DNA from: Strigamia acuminata
Taxonomy: Eukaryota > Arthropoda > Chilopoda > Geophilomorpha > Linotaeniidae
Reading direction: 5' to 3'
Assembly: GCA_949358305.1 (NCBI GenBank)
Contig: OX442316.1
Span: 1,240,001-1,304,000, forward strand
Length of the DNA: 64,000 nt
In this document: piece after piece, positions 61,791-64,000 of the stretch
How the letters are laid out: every line of letters begins with the position of its first letter
Numbering within the stretch: position 1 is the stretch's first letter
The notes under the pieces: generated by a model
Seen by the model: only the letters and a program-made list of their open reading frames with translations
Told to the model about the DNA's origin: nothing
Database searches by the model: none
Program-made: the position numbers and the translations under genes

Positions 61791-64000
61791 CTGGAAATTA
61801 AAAAAAAATATATATACATATATATATTTATTTTATTGGTATTTTTTTGTTTGGTAGACATCTTGGATTTTTGTTGGATCTATATTCCTGGTTTGTGGTT
61901 CGTGGTTCGTGGTTCGTGGTTCAGAAACAGAACCTTTAGAAGAATAATTTACCTTTATCTATGTAAAGGTAAATTATTCTTCTAAAGGTTCTATTTCTTT
62001 TGTTTTTGGATATACAGACAAAACAATTTAAAAACATGCCTAACTGAGAATGTGTGTGGGCGAATTCTCTTTGTCCATTCTGTGTACGGAAACTGCATAA
62101 CCGGTGAAAACAGAAACTTTGAACGACAACTAATGTTTTCTGTTTCCAAAAACTTGTGACGAACCATCACAATCTCAAGGATATAAATAACTGACCATGT
62201 CATCCTTTTTAACCAATAAGCAAGATGACTCTCGAATGTATCTTCAGCTTTTCTTACACCAAAAGGTAGGGGACCTCGAGCTGCCATCCTTTTTTTTTTA
62301 AAAAAAAGATAGGAGTAACATCTTTGTTGCATAAAAAAGGTATTTACCGATACTTTGCTCAAATGGTCCTATTTTTTGCTTAAACAGCATTTATGAATCC
62401 AAAAATTACATTTCTGTCGAAAAAATTAAGAAAAAGTTTTGTTTCTGTAAATACGTCTCGTACATTGTATGCGCTGTTCTCACAGAAGAAGAACCCCGTG
62501 CTAAAGCGGGACCCAGATTTCTAATTTTTTTTTAATAGGGCCCCAATACGGGCTGCAAGAAACGCCCCACAGACCATAGATCCGCTACTTCGTTAACATT
62601 AACGATGCCTTAGATGCCTGATGTTAAGTCCCACTGTCTGATTCTACAAGGCAAACGAGGTTTCTTGCATAAAATTGACTTTTGCAGAGAATTGGTAAAT
62701 GCCCCCTGCAAGAATGTGGCCCCTTGATAGAATCAGGCCTTTATAAAACACGCACAAAATTAAAAAAAAAAGTATTTGATTACCATATTTAAAACAATCA
62801 GAAACATTTAAAAAAAGATAAGACATTCAACTGTAGCGGTACAACTGGCCAACAACCTACGGTAAAGAAAAACTCATCACGCCAATTATAATTAAGGCAT
62901 CGTTTTCGTGCCAACAAAAAAACTAAACAAACATGAAAACAGGAAGACAAAATGATTTTTTCTTCTTGTTTTTCAAACATGATTGAATCAAATAACACAA
63001 ACACAACTTACTGTATTTTAATATTTTAATAACCTGTTTTTTTTTTTCTTCAGAATCAAGTTCAACAATTCAATCCAATTCAATCCAAAGCCCAGAGCAT
63101 CCTGGAACTAATTTGATCTCGTCAAGCTGAACATTGAGCACCCCAGGTAGCACAAACATCTTTTTTGCCTTTTTGTTTTTGTTCACATCCTTGAAATCTA
63201 TTTTTTTTTCTCCCTATTTTATGGTTGACATGCTTTCAGCGCTATTATCTTCGTTTTTAACACCTTTATTTTTTCCACCATCATGCTCCCTCCGACCGCT
63301 GAGTACATTAACAAGTGATTACTTTTTTCCTAAATTCTGTGTTATTGTCACATTTTCCATTAATTTGGTTCGGTTGCCCTGGATTTGCGGGTTTCACGAG
63401 GGAACAACACGCCCTGAATTTTTACCCATTGGCCTGTAAACACGTTTAATCGTTGCTGGAACCATTATAGCAGCTTATTAATTCAGTTTGAATGAGTGGA
63501 ACACGAAAAAAAAGTCTTAATAAATAGGTTCATTTGCATTTCTCGGAATTAGATGAATTCCTTGCACTCATTCATTTATTAAGTATTACCCTTGATTGAC
63601 AAATGCAATTCTATTCACCCGACAATTGAGCACAAGGCAACGACTGTCAACTTCGGCAAACACCGGTTTTCAGTTAATCCAAAATGGCGGCGCCCACCTC
63701 GAATAGATACCTCAATTTAAAGAGTTCAGTTAAAAATTAAGGAAGAGACGAACCGGCAATTCAAACTGGTTTGGTAGGAAAGAAATGGTCATTGGAATTA
63801 CTGGGCACGCGCGCAATCAAGTAGGTAATATAACAAACCGAATGTAGTTTCTTTCATGTACATTCGTGGACATTTTCCCGGCTTTAAAATCATGAAATGA
63901 AGCGTATTTAAAGATGTGTGTTTTTTGTTAAATCTAGTATAATAGCTGTTCACTCATTATCACTACAGTACAACGTAGAAATACAGCATTGTTTGATGAG
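61791..64000. other. Upstream/intronic region of the RASSF gene to the window edge
   Basis: No coding exon is recognised. It contains a near-perfect hairpin (61923-61998), GGGCCCC-containing repeats near 62480-62570 related to those in CAPA introns, and a patch ccaaaatggcggcgcccacc near 63679-63698 that looks like a TATA-less promoter motif. Plus-strand frames near 63134-63439 lack any domain. Confidence 0.4.
61923..61998. repeat. Near-perfect 35-bp hairpin
   Basis: The arms 61923-61957 and 61964-61998 pair with a single mismatch and a 6-nt loop (tctatg). The inner 29 bp, beginning AGAACCTTTAGAAGAATA, is perfect. Confidence 0.95.

Noticed and set aside
63134-63439. 101-codon hydrophobic plus-strand frame near the right edge
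   Set aside because: The Phe/Leu/Ser richness is what T-rich DNA gives by chance; no homology recognised.

Overview
This is arthropod-like nuclear DNA. It is AT-rich, with many short GT-AG introns and long non-coding stretches. It carries LTR retrotransposons and MITEs, and its genes point to Ecdysozoa/Arthropoda: a CAPA/pyrokinin neuropeptide precursor, a DUF1397 (27-kDa haemolymph glycoprotein-like) gene, and orthologues of Crumbs, ASK-type MAP3K, NPAT, NDUFA13/GRIM-19 and RASSF9/10. No species can be named from the sequence.

Layout. 1-2913: a Copia element on the minus strand, running off the left edge. 3567-3746 and 9644-9844: two tiny secreted-peptide genes sharing a C-terminal motif, with a five-exon DUF1397-like gene (4270-6400) and a MITE (6503-7143) between them. 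10757-13130 (minus): a ten-exon NPAT-like LisH gene, head to head with a thirty-exon ASK-type MAP3K (13555-23029). The MAP3K introns hold a minisatellite and two palindromic or MITE-like insertions. 23701-46644: a retrotransposon cluster. Element A (Gypsy-type, 14.9 kb, 930-bp LTRs) carries gag, pol reached by a textbook -1 frameshift signal, and a third SR-rich ORF in the env position. 54 bp beyond it lies element B (293-bp LTRs, minus orientation), whose ORF starts with what looks like a captured TPPP/p25-alpha segment. Element C (5.3 kb, gag only) is inserted inside the left LTR of B.

46645-64000: a MITE, then a Crumbs orthologue (at least 15 exons, about 26 EGF-like repeats, 3 laminin-G domains, transmembrane segment and ERLI tail), NDUFA13 (4 exons), a three-exon CAPA/pyrokinin precursor (minus), and the terminal exon of a RASSF9/10 gene (minus).

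The host genes are mostly functionally unrelated. Possible links are Crumbs with RASSF9/10 (both implicated in epithelial polarity) and the shared 424-bp promoter interval of NPAT and MAP3K. Exon models were built by hand from splice signals and reading phase. For NPAT, MAP3K, DUF1397, NDUFA13 and CAPA every junction is in phase and the total is a multiple of three. Crumbs is complete only from its first recognised exon onward.
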